DNA of 7,090 nt from Lachnospiraceae bacterium (GCA_003484785.1 DNAD01000037.1:1328-8417); one strand, 5' to 3'; positions 1-6,975 are shown, counted from the stretch's first letter. The notes: generated by a model not told the origin, from the letters alone. Numbers and translations: made by a program.

Positions 1-57
1 ATAATATTGATTGATGTCAGGGTCAAAAGTGATTACCAGATATTCACAGCCGGTCAT
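1..57 (-). CDS. Possible start of a downstream gene, cut by the window edge
   Basis: On the minus strand the TGA stop of the MATE gene sits inside an ATGA overlap, and the new ATG (57-55) opens a frame that stays open for all 19 codons to the window edge. The peptide reads MTGCEYLVITFDPDINQYY and I do not recognise it. An ATGA overlap is a common sign of translational coupling in operons. Upstream there is only a purine-rich stretch (GAGAAAG, 2 nt before the ATG), not a classical Shine-Dalgarno site, which would suit reinitiation by ribosomes finishing the MATE gene. No hairpin terminator lies between the two. A frame this short stays open by chance fairly often, so this is tentative. Confidence 0.35.
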   Translation of the reverse strand, partial: MTGCEYLVITFDPDINQYY

Positions 58-1394
58 ATCTTTCTCATTTCCGACCAGGCCAGCGGAAGAGCAAGAAGCA
101 GTGAAAAAACGTCCGCTGCGGCCTGAGTGGCCTCAACACCTGTCAGTCCGAAGAAACGCGGAAGTATCAGGATGAGCGGAACGAAAAAGATCCCGTTTCT
201 CGAGGCTGAGGTGACAGAGGCTTTAAATCCCTTTCCGATAGCCTGAAGAAACATATTCGTAATGATGATAAAGGGCAGCAGGGGCATCGATACCGCCTGA
301 TACTTAAGAGCCGCAGTGCCGACCTCGATCACCGCGGGATCATCTCTGAAAAAACCGATTATCTGCGGGGCGAAGATCATGCAAAGCCCTGCCATGGCAA
401 GCATGAAAACGAAGCTGCACCTTATGCAGAAGTAATAGCCTTCCTTAACCCTTTTCGTCAGACCGGCCCCGTAATTAAAGGCGCATACGGGCTGGTATCC
501 CTGACCGAAGCCTATCATGGCGCTTAAGACAAACATGGTGACCCTGGTAGTGACGCTCATTCCCGCAATGGCAGCATCGCCGTAAGCCCCGGCTGCCCGG
601 TTAAGAAGCGCCGTGGACAGTGCCGCAAGCCCCTGTCTGAAAAGCGACGCCGAGCCTCCGTTTATGATCTCGCCGATATAATAAGGGTTCAATCTTATAT
701 TCGAAAAGCTCAGTCTTATATTGGAGCCCTTTGTGCAGCCCTTAAGCAGTATGAAAAAGCTCATTATCTGTCCGCTGATGGTTGCGATGGCCGCTCCGCT
801 GACCCCCAGCTTAAAAGTAAAGATCATAAGAGGATCCAGAACGATATTGACAAGAGCCCCTGCTAACAGTCCGTACATTGCATAAAGCGCGCTTCCCTGG
901 AAACGCAGCTGGTTATTAAGGGCAAACTGTCCCATCATAAAGGGCGCGCCGAGCACAATGATCCTTATGTAATCCCGGGTGTCTTTGAGGGTATTACCCG
1001 ATGCACCGAGGAACTCGGAAACGGGGCGGATATTTATTATGATGAGGATCGCGGTCACAAGCCCCATGAGCAGTGCAAGGGCAAGGCCGGTGGCAGCCAT
1101 CTCTTCGGCTTCCTTTTTCTTTCCCGCTCCCAGCATCCGGGAAAGAAATGTGCCCGAGCCCTGACCGCAGAAAAACCCGAAGGCCTGGATCACTGCCATT
1201 ACCGAGAAGGCCAGCCCTACGGCGGCAATGGCTTCGGTAGAGATGCGGCCTACGAAAAAGGTGTCCGCCGCATTGTAGATCGCGGTCACCAGCATGCTTA
1301 TCATCGTAGGTATCGCAAGCCTTACAATGAGGGGTCTGACCGGCGTTTCCGTAAGCTGCTTATATTTTTTTTCAGTGGGATCTGTTGTTCTCAT
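54..1394 (-). CDS. MATE family efflux transporter (multidrug/cation antiporter)
   Basis: This 446-residue protein has the usual length for a MATE transporter, a cytoplasmic-membrane antiporter that expels drugs or metabolites in exchange for Na+ or H+. About twelve hydrophobic segments are visible in two six-helix halves. Family hallmarks include the N-terminal LAIPTMISMLVTAIYNAADT (26-45), where helix 1 leads into FVGR; NIVLDPLMIF (183-192) in the first half; GVSGAAIAT (197-205); and GFGQGYQPVCAFNYGAG (295-311) in the second half. The style is that of the MepA/NorM-like bacterial branch, but substrate and coupling ion cannot be read from sequence. The ATG at 1394 is the only reasonable start: it supplies the short cytoplasmic N-terminus before helix 1, and an in-frame stop lies 21 bases upstream. 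No clear Shine-Dalgarno site precedes it. It is divergent from the diguanylate cyclase gene and may be co-transcribed with a gene starting at 57. Confidence 0.95.
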   Translation of the reverse strand: MRTTDPTEKKYKQLTETPVRPLIVRLAIPTMISMLVTAIYNAADTFFVGRISTEAIAAVGLAFSVMAVIQAFGFFCGQGSGTFLSRMLGAGKKKEAEEMAATGLALALLMGLVTAILIIINIRPVSEFLGASGNTLKDTRDYIRIIVLGAPFMMGQFALNNQLRFQGSALYAMYGLLAGALVNIVLDPLMIFTFKLGVSGAAIATISGQIMSFFILLKGCTKGSNIRLSFSNIRLNPYYIGEIINGGSASLFRQGLAALSTALLNRAAGAYGDAAIAGMSVTTRVTMFVLSAMIGFGQGYQPVCAFNYGAGLTKRVKEGYYFCIRCSFVFMLAMAGLCMIFAPQIIGFFRDDPAVIEVGTAALKYQAVSMPLLPFIIITNMFLQAIGKGFKASVTSASRNGIFFVPLILILPRFFGLTGVEATQAAADVFSLLLALPLAWSEMRKI

Positions 1395-1401
1395 ACATAT
1401 G

Positions 1402-1430
1402 ATTTTACCACATTATGGACACCTCAAGAA
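1402..1430 (-). promoter_or_regulatory. Possible promoter for the MATE gene (weak)
   Basis: Reading leftwards, TAAAAT (1407-1402) is a good -10 match, with TTCTTG (1430-1425) 17 bp upstream as a poor -35. It would place the transcript start at or next to the ATG, giving a leaderless message, which fits the missing Shine-Dalgarno site. An alternative -10, TATAAA (1441-1436), has no good -35 but would leave a leader of about 35-40 nt. In that leader GAGGTG (1426-1421) precedes a two-codon frame, ATG TGG TAA (1413-1405). The evidence does not decide between these. Confidence 0.25.
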
Positions 1431-1528
1431 CAACTTTTATAATTTAGATTACCATTTGCGGATCGGGGAGATAATCCGAGGCAAAAGCGGCATGGCACGG
1501 ACAGCACCCGATTTCTTCATCCCGCGGT

Positions 1529-1557
1529 TTGTTATGTGATCCTTTCTGTGATAGAAT
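1529..1557 (+). promoter_or_regulatory. Extended -10 promoter for the membrane diguanylate cyclase gene
   Basis: TTGTTA (1529-1534) and TAGAAT (1552-1557) are separated by exactly 17 bp, and a TG dinucleotide one base before the -10 (1549-1550) makes it an extended -10. Transcription should begin near 1564, leaving a leader of about 42 nt. The leader contains two out-of-frame ATGs (1584, 1587) and then the ribosome-binding site. The match to the housekeeping sigma-A consensus is good. The rest of the 211-bp divergent region (1395-1605) shows no convincing operator or riboswitch. Confidence 0.6.
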
Positions 1558-1605
1558 AGGAGAGATTTAAGCGTTCTACGATAATGATGAAAAGAGGTTT
1601 TCGGA

Positions 1606-2955
1606 ATGGTGCCGAAAAAAGATCAAAATGAAGGGATTTCCCTCAGAACGGTCAACATATTCATGATCATAGGGGCTGTTGTTATTTTCTGCCTGATGGT
1701 TTATTTTACCTACCAGCTGTCTGTCAGCTTCCGTGATCTTACCAAATCATCGGAGCAGCAGATAGAGCTGAGAAAGGCCGCTCTTGAGCTGATGGATGCC
1801 TCCGATTATCTGACCGAAAAGGTTCAGCGGTTTACGGTTCACGGAGATATGCGCTTTCTTGAGGAATATTTTGAGGAGGCTTTTGAGGCAAACCGCCGTG
1901 AAGAAGCGATCGAGAAGATGTCTGAGGGAGCCGGCGCCGATGAAGCGCTGAGAAAGCTTGAGACAGCCATGGAAGGTTCCCTGAAGCTGATGGATCAGGA
2001 GTATTATGCGATGCGCCTGGTGATCGAGGCAAAGGGATATACCGAGTATCCTGAGATCCTTGATTCCGTTGTGCTTTCCGAAGAGGATAAGGCTCTGTTA
2101 CCCGATGATAAGATGAGGCGTGCCACCGAGACTGTTCTCAGTGATGACTATTATGAACTGAAGGATATGATCAGACAGAATATGAGGGCAAGCCTGGATG
2201 AGCTGGAGGAAATGGCATATGATAACGACGCCAGGGCTCTTGAAGACCTCCGTCAGAAGATGATCCTTGTACGCATAGCCATCATTGTCCAGACAACCCT
2301 TGTATTCTTTATGGTGTGGTTTACCTCACGGCTGGGGATCCGTCCTATTTTAAACGCTGTAGATCGTATCAAATCGGAAAGTCCGATCCCGGAAGACGGG
2401 GCAAACGAGTTCCGTTATCTGGCTCATGCCTACAATAAGATGTACGAGGCCTATAAGAGAAGCCTGGAACACCTGAATTTCAAGGCCTCACACGATGAGC
2501 TGACAGGTGCCTACAACCGATTCGGATATGATCTGCTGCTTTCGAGCCTGGATCTTAACAATTCATACATGATGCTTCTGGATGTAGATAATTTCAAAAC
2601 CATCAATGATACCTACGGACATGAGACGGGAGACAGAGTTCTTGTTAAGCTGGTTGAGGTCCTTCGGAAGAATTTCCGGATGGACGATTACATATGCCGG
2701 ATAGGAGGGGATGAATTTGTTGTCTTCATGGTCCACTCTTCCGAAATGCAGCGTGATCTTATCGCCTCAAAGATCGAAAAGATCAACAAAGAGCTGGGAG
2801 AGCTGGACGACGGCCTGCCACCCATCTCCATCAGTGTCGGCATCGTCCACGGAACAGAAGCAACCGATGCGGAGAATCTGTTTGAGAAAACGGACGAGGC
2901 GATGTATAAGGCAAAACAGAGCGGCAAGCACACATATACGTTTTATTCAAAATAG
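1606..2955 (+). CDS. Membrane-anchored diguanylate cyclase (sensor domain + GGDEF)
   Basis: This 449-residue enzyme is predicted to make cyclic di-GMP from two GTP at the cytoplasmic membrane. It has a transmembrane helix at about 17-39, a charged, largely helical extracytoplasmic region at about 40-218, a second helix at about 219-241, a short HAMP-like linker (RPI at 246-248, then 268-290) and a GGDEF domain at 291-449. The catalytic domain looks fully active: metal-ligand Asp326 in LLDVDNF, guanine-contact N334 and D343, and GGDEF at 367-371. The inhibitory I-site RMDD (358-361) has the canonical five-residue spacing to GGDEF, so product feedback is expected. The sensor resembles four-helix-bundle ligand-binding domains, with segments such as ASDYLTEKVQRF and FLEEYFEEAFEANRR; its ligand is unknown. 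The start is supported by GAGG (1594-1597) eight bases before the ATG; the upstream ATGs are out of frame. The stop lies in the 5' arm of the terminator shared with the convergent gene. Confidence 0.93.
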   Translation: MVPKKDQNEGISLRTVNIFMIIGAVVIFCLMVYFTYQLSVSFRDLTKSSEQQIELRKAALELMDASDYLTEKVQRFTVHGDMRFLEEYFEEAFEANRREEAIEKMSEGAGADEALRKLETAMEGSLKLMDQEYYAMRLVIEAKGYTEYPEILDSVVLSEEDKALLPDDKMRRATETVLSDDYYELKDMIRQNMRASLDELEEMAYDNDARALEDLRQKMILVRIAIIVQTTLVFFMVWFTSRLGIRPILNAVDRIKSESPIPEDGANEFRYLAHAYNKMYEAYKRSLEHLNFKASHDELTGAYNRFGYDLLLSSLDLNNSYMMLLDVDNFKTINDTYGHETGDRVLVKLVEVLRKNFRMDDYICRIGGDEFVVFMVHSSEMQRDLIASKIEKINKELGELDDGLPPISISVGIVHGTEATDAENLFEKTDEAMYKAKQSGKHTYTFYSK

Positions 2956-2979
2956 GAGGGGGACATCCCCCTCCTTTTT
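2954..2979. terminator. Bidirectional intrinsic terminator between convergent genes
   Basis: A perfect 9-bp stem pairs 2954-2962 (AGGAGGGGG) with 2967-2975 (CCCCCTCCT) around a four-base ACAT loop. On the plus strand it is followed by TTTT (2976-2979), and read on the minus strand by TATTTT. It can therefore end both the diguanylate cyclase transcript and the convergent EAL-protein transcript, whose stop is 13 bases away. The AG of the plus-strand TAG stop codon forms the base of the stem. Confidence 0.9.
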
Positions 2980-2988
2980 GCGAAACGG

Positions 2989-5900
2989 TCACTGCGACTG
3001 GCTGATACCCACTATGAGCTGAGGGCCGTCCTTCTCCTGTACGATGCCTGCTCTTAAGCAGACTTCCCTGGGTTTTCCTGACAATACAAGTCTGTAGCTG
3101 AGAATGAATATCTCTCCCTTTTGAGTTTTGGTCAGAATCTTTTCTCTGGAAAACTCGGATATAAATCGATCCCGGTCCTCAAAATATATCTTACCCGCGC
3201 TCTCTCTTTTTGAGGCTTCAAAAAAATCAATCCCCGACCTGGAGGTCTGAAGATCCGAGTATTCACTGGAGGCACTGTACTGCATATAATTGCCCGTAAC
3301 GGGATCCACAGTGTATATGGCGATAAAGTCACCCATGAGCGCCGAGATCCTTGAATAGGTCACGGTTTCCTCACGAAGCCTCTCAAGCGTTTCCTTCTGG
3401 CGCATCTGGGCATCGACATTGCTGACTCCGATGATTATCTGATCCCTGTCCTTTTCCATCCTGACGGCCTTCATATTGACATATTGCGGACTTCCGTCCA
3501 TTATCAGCCGGTAGGTATGAGTGAACGCACCGTGATCGTCCAGGGCTTTTATGACATTTTCCCTGGTAAAGGTTTTGACAAAAACTTCCTGATCATCCTT
3601 ATAAAGATATTTAAGAGCGTCGTTACGGGCAGTTTCAAAGAAATCATCTCCGCTTTTCTCCACGGACATTCCGGAACTGTCTCTGTCCGAAGAAAACACC
3701 GTATACTTTTCCGTCTCGAGATCGACATGGTAGAGATCTATATAATCGGAGGAAAGGGCTCTCGCGACTCCGGTATATGTCAGGGCCTGCTCGCTCTTCG
3801 GGGTGACCCCCAGAATTACCAGTGCGTAGGCGCATACCCCTCTTACAGGATTCCGGGAAACCTTTCGGATGAGGGAGTGAACCGTATCTCCGTCTGAAAT
3901 GGGCTCATTGATAAAGACTCTCTGCCCGATGTTCACACATTGAACCATGGCGTTCAGAAGTGCCTTGCCAAGCTCTGTATACAATTCCGTCTGAGTCCTG
4001 GTCTCGCCTACCTTTATCAGATTCTGCCGGCCGTTGGCAAATTCCCTGTAGGCTCTGTTGGCGCGGCTTACGGTTATGCTTCCTCCGTCATATTCCACGA
4101 CAGCCATGGGCTGGGTATTAAAATACTGTTTGATCGACTCGGAATCCTCACTGGAAACGGCGCCGAGGTCATAGAGGTTCAGCGAACTGACGATCCGGTA
4201 ATATTCCGACTCCGCGGGATTCTCAAAGCCTATCTGTATCCCCTTTCTGTTCCTTTCAAGGATCTCCTCGTAAGGAATAGGCTTGCAGAAATAATACCCC
4301 TGCATCTTTGTGCATCCGATCTCGCATAAAAACTCCACCTGTTCCGGGGTTTCAACTCCTTCGGTGACGGTCTCGATATTGAGACTTACGGCCATCCTCA
4401 TAAGCTCGGTCAGGATTATTCGTGATTTGGGACTCTTCTCAAACTGCCTCATGAAGCGCATGTCAAACTTTATAAGGTCAAACTGCAGCTCCTGAAGAAG
4501 ATCCAGGGAGGAATATCCGCTTCCGAAATCGTCCATCCAGACCTTGAAACCCAGCTTCTGGAACCTTTCTATCTGTTCCTTCATATAGTCGAAGTTTTCA
4601 CCGATGACACTTTCGGTTATCTCGATGGTGATGAGATCCCTCGGCACACCCGCCGCATCGACGCGGTTGCATATCTCATCGACTATATCACACATCTCGA
4701 AATCGGTTCTTGAGAGGTTAACGGAGACCGGAACCGTATGAAGACCGGCGTGTCTCTGATTTTTAAGCTTTTCGAGAATGATGTCAACTATACGCAGATC
4801 GACCTTATAGATCAGCCTTGTGTCCTCGAGAATGGGGATAAAGTCGGCCGGGGAGAGCATTCCTTTTTCGGGATCGATCCACCTTGCAAGGGCCTCTTCG
4901 TCACAGACCTTCCTGCCTGTGGCTCTTACTATCGGTTGATAGAATGCAGTGATCCAGTTCTCGGCAAGGGCACGGTCGAGATTATCCACCACATACTGTC
5001 TGTTCAGCTCCCTGGCAAGCATTTTATCGTCATAGAAATTGAAGCAGGAATTATGATCGTCCTTCCTGGCATTGCAGGCATATTTGGCTCTGTCACAGGC
5101 CAGAGAGGTTTCCACCATTCCCATTGAGTCGGGATAGATCCCGACCCTGACGGGAAGAGACCTGCCTCCGTTGGCGCTCTTCATCTGCCTGAATACACGT
5201 ATGATCTTTTTAGTGCTGCCTTCCTCCTCGGTAAATGCCGCAAAATGATCCTGCCCGAAACGACTGCATCTTTCCTCGCCGAACTGCTTTGTGATCGCCT
5301 TTGCAAGCTCCTTTATAAGGACATCCCCTTCGGTAAAGCCATATTTTTTATTGTAATATTTAATCCCGTTCAGATTAAAGAATAAAAGCGCTGAGGGGAT
5401 ATTCTGTTCATGCATCTTCTTACGGCCTTCCTCGGCCAGCCTGAAGAAGTAGGACATGCTCGGAAGCCCGGTCAGGGTATCGTAGTTCATCTCCTTAAAG
5501 ATATTCTGTTCCCGGAGCTTTTCTTCGGTAAGCGGCGTGACGGAGCGGTTCCTTCTGCTTTCATTTATCCGTTCGGGAGCATCGGCATAGTATTTTCTCT
5601 TATCCTCATACATCCTCTCGTCCGCACGGCGAAGCGCCATACGCACATTAGAGCTGTCATCCTCCACACAGCCGCCAAGGGCAAAGGATACGTCGGTGCT
5701 TCTGTCACAGAGCTCTCGTACCTTTTCTATGCGCTGATTCAATTCCTCTTCAGTTATTCCGGGAATGATCACTGAGAACTCGTCACCGCCGGCACGGAAT
5801 ATCTGATCATCCTCAAATACCTCCCGAAGCAGGGAGGCAGCCCTTTTAAGAAGAATATCGCCCGCGTTATGCCCGTCCAGATCGTTTCTCTCCTTAAGCC

Positions 5901-6963
5901 CGTTAAGATCGGCAAACACAACACCCACCGAGGTATTTTTCGATGCCCCGTTTGCGAGATTGTCTACCACGTTGTTCATTTCGTTACGGTTCAGGGTGTC
6001 GGTAAGCAAGTCCTTGGAGCTTATGAACCTGAGCCTGTCAAGCAGCAGATAGTTGCCCAGCTCCGAGCCAAGGATGAAGGTGGTCACCTCCAGAGTTTCC
6101 TTGATAATAACGGAGCGGTCCTGATCGAAATTGAGCGCCCACATGTAACCCAACAGCTGGTTCCGTGATTTTAGCGGAAACAGGATTATATTATGCGCCC
6201 CGGCCGAGGTCAGGGATTCGTACCATACGGGGTTTCTTTCCCTGATGACCTCCATATCCTGAGCATTCTTGGCGATCAGACAATTGCTGCCGGCAATGGT
6301 GGTAGTCCATGAATCGGCTATATCGTAAAACTCATCATCCAGATAGGTATCCATTGGAAGAAGGGCGGATCCCTCTCTGAAGGCTTCGCCCAGAACACTA
6401 CAGGATCTTTCCAGCTCGTTCATGACCAGGATACAGCAGTGCTCCGCATTGCAGAGCTTGCGGATATCGCTGATCACATCCTTCATGGTAGCCTTAAAGT
6501 CGTTTGTTCCGCGAAGCCTGATACAGGTATCGAGAACAGAAGAAGCCGTTTCCGAAGATGCGTGTGACATATTTCCGGAATCGGCCTCAAAATTGATCTC
6601 CATTATATAAAGGCAGTAGCACAGATCGCCCTCTTCCTCGCCAAAGGGCAAAAAGAACATGTTCAGCCAAACATCCATCCTGTCAGGGTGAACATAGGAA
6701 TGAAGGCATTTCTTTTCCACCGCGGCGCGGTAGCAGAAATCCTCGAAATTCAGATCTCTTGTCAGATAATCAGTATATTCACTGTCAGGAACAAACCGGT
6801 TCTTAAGCATCTCGGTGCCCGGAGCGGGGTGCTCGATGGAATCAATATATGCCTTATTTCCGGCAACCAGGCGTATCTTGCCGTATCGGCCTCCGGGAAG
6901 CTTCTCCACGGAAACAACACAGGTCATGGCGGGCATATATTCGACCATATTATTAAGATCCAT
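2989..6963 (-). CDS. Bifunctional c-di-GMP protein: PAS-like, GAF-like, GGDEF, degenerate GGDEF, EAL, three PAS-like
   Basis: This 1324-residue protein has no membrane helix or signal peptide and is probably cytosolic. Domains: PAS-like (1-125), GAF-like (140-310), GGDEF-1 (313-458), GGDEF-2 (491-645), EAL (655-905) and PAS-like domains at about 918-1055, 1071-1183 and 1205-1324. GGDEF-1 should make c-di-GMP: D352, N360, D369 and GGDEF 392-396 are present, but the I-site Arg is replaced by F383. GGDEF-2 has GQDHF (570-574) and N530 for the metal Asp, so it is probably inactive. The EAL domain should hydrolyse c-di-GMP to pGpG; its catalytic set is complete: E690 of EAL, N749 of VNLS, ExTE 781-784, D811-D812 of DDFGSG, K832, E868 and Q888 of QGYYF. 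The sensor ligands are unknown. The start at 6963 is fixed by GGAGGTGA; a longer frame from 7005 lacks such a site. Net direction of activity cannot be predicted. Confidence 0.93.
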   Translation of the reverse strand: MDLNNMVEYMPAMTCVVSVEKLPGGRYGKIRLVAGNKAYIDSIEHPAPGTEMLKNRFVPDSEYTDYLTRDLNFEDFCYRAAVEKKCLHSYVHPDRMDVWLNMFFLPFGEEEGDLCYCLYIMEINFEADSGNMSHASSETASSVLDTCIRLRGTNDFKATMKDVISDIRKLCNAEHCCILVMNELERSCSVLGEAFREGSALLPMDTYLDDEFYDIADSWTTTIAGSNCLIAKNAQDMEVIRERNPVWYESLTSAGAHNIILFPLKSRNQLLGYMWALNFDQDRSVIIKETLEVTTFILGSELGNYLLLDRLRFISSKDLLTDTLNRNEMNNVVDNLANGASKNTSVGVVFADLNGLKERNDLDGHNAGDILLKRAASLLREVFEDDQIFRAGGDEFSVIIPGITEEELNQRIEKVRELCDRSTDVSFALGGCVEDDSSNVRMALRRADERMYEDKRKYYADAPERINESRRNRSVTPLTEEKLREQNIFKEMNYDTLTGLPSMSYFFRLAEEGRKKMHEQNIPSALLFFNLNGIKYYNKKYGFTEGDVLIKELAKAITKQFGEERCSRFGQDHFAAFTEEEGSTKKIIRVFRQMKSANGGRSLPVRVGIYPDSMGMVETSLACDRAKYACNARKDDHNSCFNFYDDKMLARELNRQYVVDNLDRALAENWITAFYQPIVRATGRKVCDEEALARWIDPEKGMLSPADFIPILEDTRLIYKVDLRIVDIILEKLKNQRHAGLHTVPVSVNLSRTDFEMCDIVDEICNRVDAAGVPRDLITIEITESVIGENFDYMKEQIERFQKLGFKVWMDDFGSGYSSLDLLQELQFDLIKFDMRFMRQFEKSPKSRIILTELMRMAVSLNIETVTEGVETPEQVEFLCEIGCTKMQGYYFCKPIPYEEILERNRKGIQIGFENPAESEYYRIVSSLNLYDLGAVSSEDSESIKQYFNTQPMAVVEYDGGSITVSRANRAYREFANGRQNLIKVGETRTQTELYTELGKALLNAMVQCVNIGQRVFINEPISDGDTVHSLIRKVSRNPVRGVCAYALVILGVTPKSEQALTYTGVARALSSDYIDLYHVDLETEKYTVFSSDRDSSGMSVEKSGDDFFETARNDALKYLYKDDQEVFVKTFTRENVIKALDDHGAFTHTYRLIMDGSPQYVNMKAVRMEKDRDQIIIGVSNVDAQMRQKETLERLREETVTYSRISALMGDFIAIYTVDPVTGNYMQYSASSEYSDLQTSRSGIDFFEASKRESAGKIYFEDRDRFISEFSREKILTKTQKGEIFILSYRLVLSGKPREVCLRAGIVQEKDGPQLIVGISQSQ
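2992..3753 (-). repeat. Tandem duplicated PAS-like sensor domains at the C-terminus
   Basis: Residues 1071-1183 and 1205-1324 of the EAL protein are diverged copies. Shared landmarks in the same order are DYIDLYHVD / DFIAIYTVD, GDDFFETARN / GIDFFEASKR, FTRENVIKAL / FSREKILTKT, TYRLIMDGSPQYV / SYRLVLSGKPREV and IIIGVSN / LIVGISQ. They are joined by a charged linker likely to form a coiled coil (about 1184-1204). The pattern is an alpha/beta PAS fold like those preceding output domains in many sensor proteins, but here no output domain follows. Confidence 0.75.
4249..5001 (-). other. EAL phosphodiesterase domain (within the large CDS)
   Basis: This is the best-conserved part of the large protein. 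The EAL codons lie at 4896-4888. Every metal-binding and catalytic position expected of an active c-di-GMP phosphodiesterase is present, and the loop-6 segment DDFGSGYSSL (811-820), which couples dimerisation to metal binding in this family, is intact. Phosphodiesterase activity is therefore the most secure enzymatic prediction for this protein. Confidence 0.9.
5029..5493 (-). other. Degenerate second GGDEF domain (GQDHF signature)
   Basis: The fold is clearly that of a GGDEF domain, starting YDTLTGLPS and containing NLNGIKYYNKKYGFTEGD, with the signature at 5256-5242 reading GQDHF. The metal-binding Asp is Asn530, and no RxxD inhibitory site is present. The two guanine-contact positions, N538 and D547, are kept. 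It sits directly before the EAL domain, where degenerate GGDEF domains in other proteins act as GTP-sensing activators. That role here is an inference. Confidence 0.85.
5590..6027 (-). other. Catalytically intact first GGDEF domain, I-site missing
   Basis: It begins around SKDLLTDTLNRNE and has ADLNGLK with D352, the NDLDGHNAGD segment with N360 and D369, and the signature AGGDEF (GGDEF codons at 5790-5776). At the RxxD inhibitory position the residues are FEDD (383-386), so the Arg needed for product binding is absent. Cyclase activity without the usual allosteric feedback is predicted. Confidence 0.85.
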
Positions 6964-6967
6964 GTCA

Positions 6968-6975
6968 TCACCTCC
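6968..6975 (-). promoter_or_regulatory. Strong ribosome-binding site that sets the start of the EAL protein
   Basis: Read on the minus strand the sequence is GGAGGTGA, a near-perfect complement of the 16S rRNA 3' end, with seven bases between GGAGG and the ATG at 6963. This selects that ATG over the in-frame ATG at 7005, 14 codons upstream. The site would otherwise be read as the codons for NGGDD in the longer frame. Confidence 0.9.

Noticed and set aside
1294..1539. Plus-strand open frame of 81 codons across the MATE start and intergenic region
   Set aside because: Its first half is antisense to the conserved MATE N-terminus, its peptide has no recognisable family, and it ends at the promoter of the next gene.
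1395..1605. A riboswitch or operator in the divergent intergenic region
   Set aside because: Only a weak inverted repeat (CGGAT 1459-1463 with ATCCG 1474-1478) and scattered AT-rich motifs were found; nothing matches a known class or forms a strong structure.
2989..3000. Frameshift or pseudogene at the end of the EAL protein gene
   Set aside because: The frame is clean to a TGA stop and the last PAS-like domain is essentially complete. No continuation of coding sense is visible in other frames before the terminator.
2711..3022. Plus-strand frame of 103 codons overlapping the end of the diguanylate cyclase gene
   Set aside because: It is a frame-shifted shadow of the GGDEF domain running through the terminator hairpin; the peptide is low-complexity and Ser/Arg-rich.
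3484..3897. Plus-strand open frame of 137 codons inside the EAL gene
   Set aside because: It lies entirely antisense to clear PAS-like coding sequence and its peptide shows no family features. The same applies to the other plus-strand frames between 3900 and 6990.
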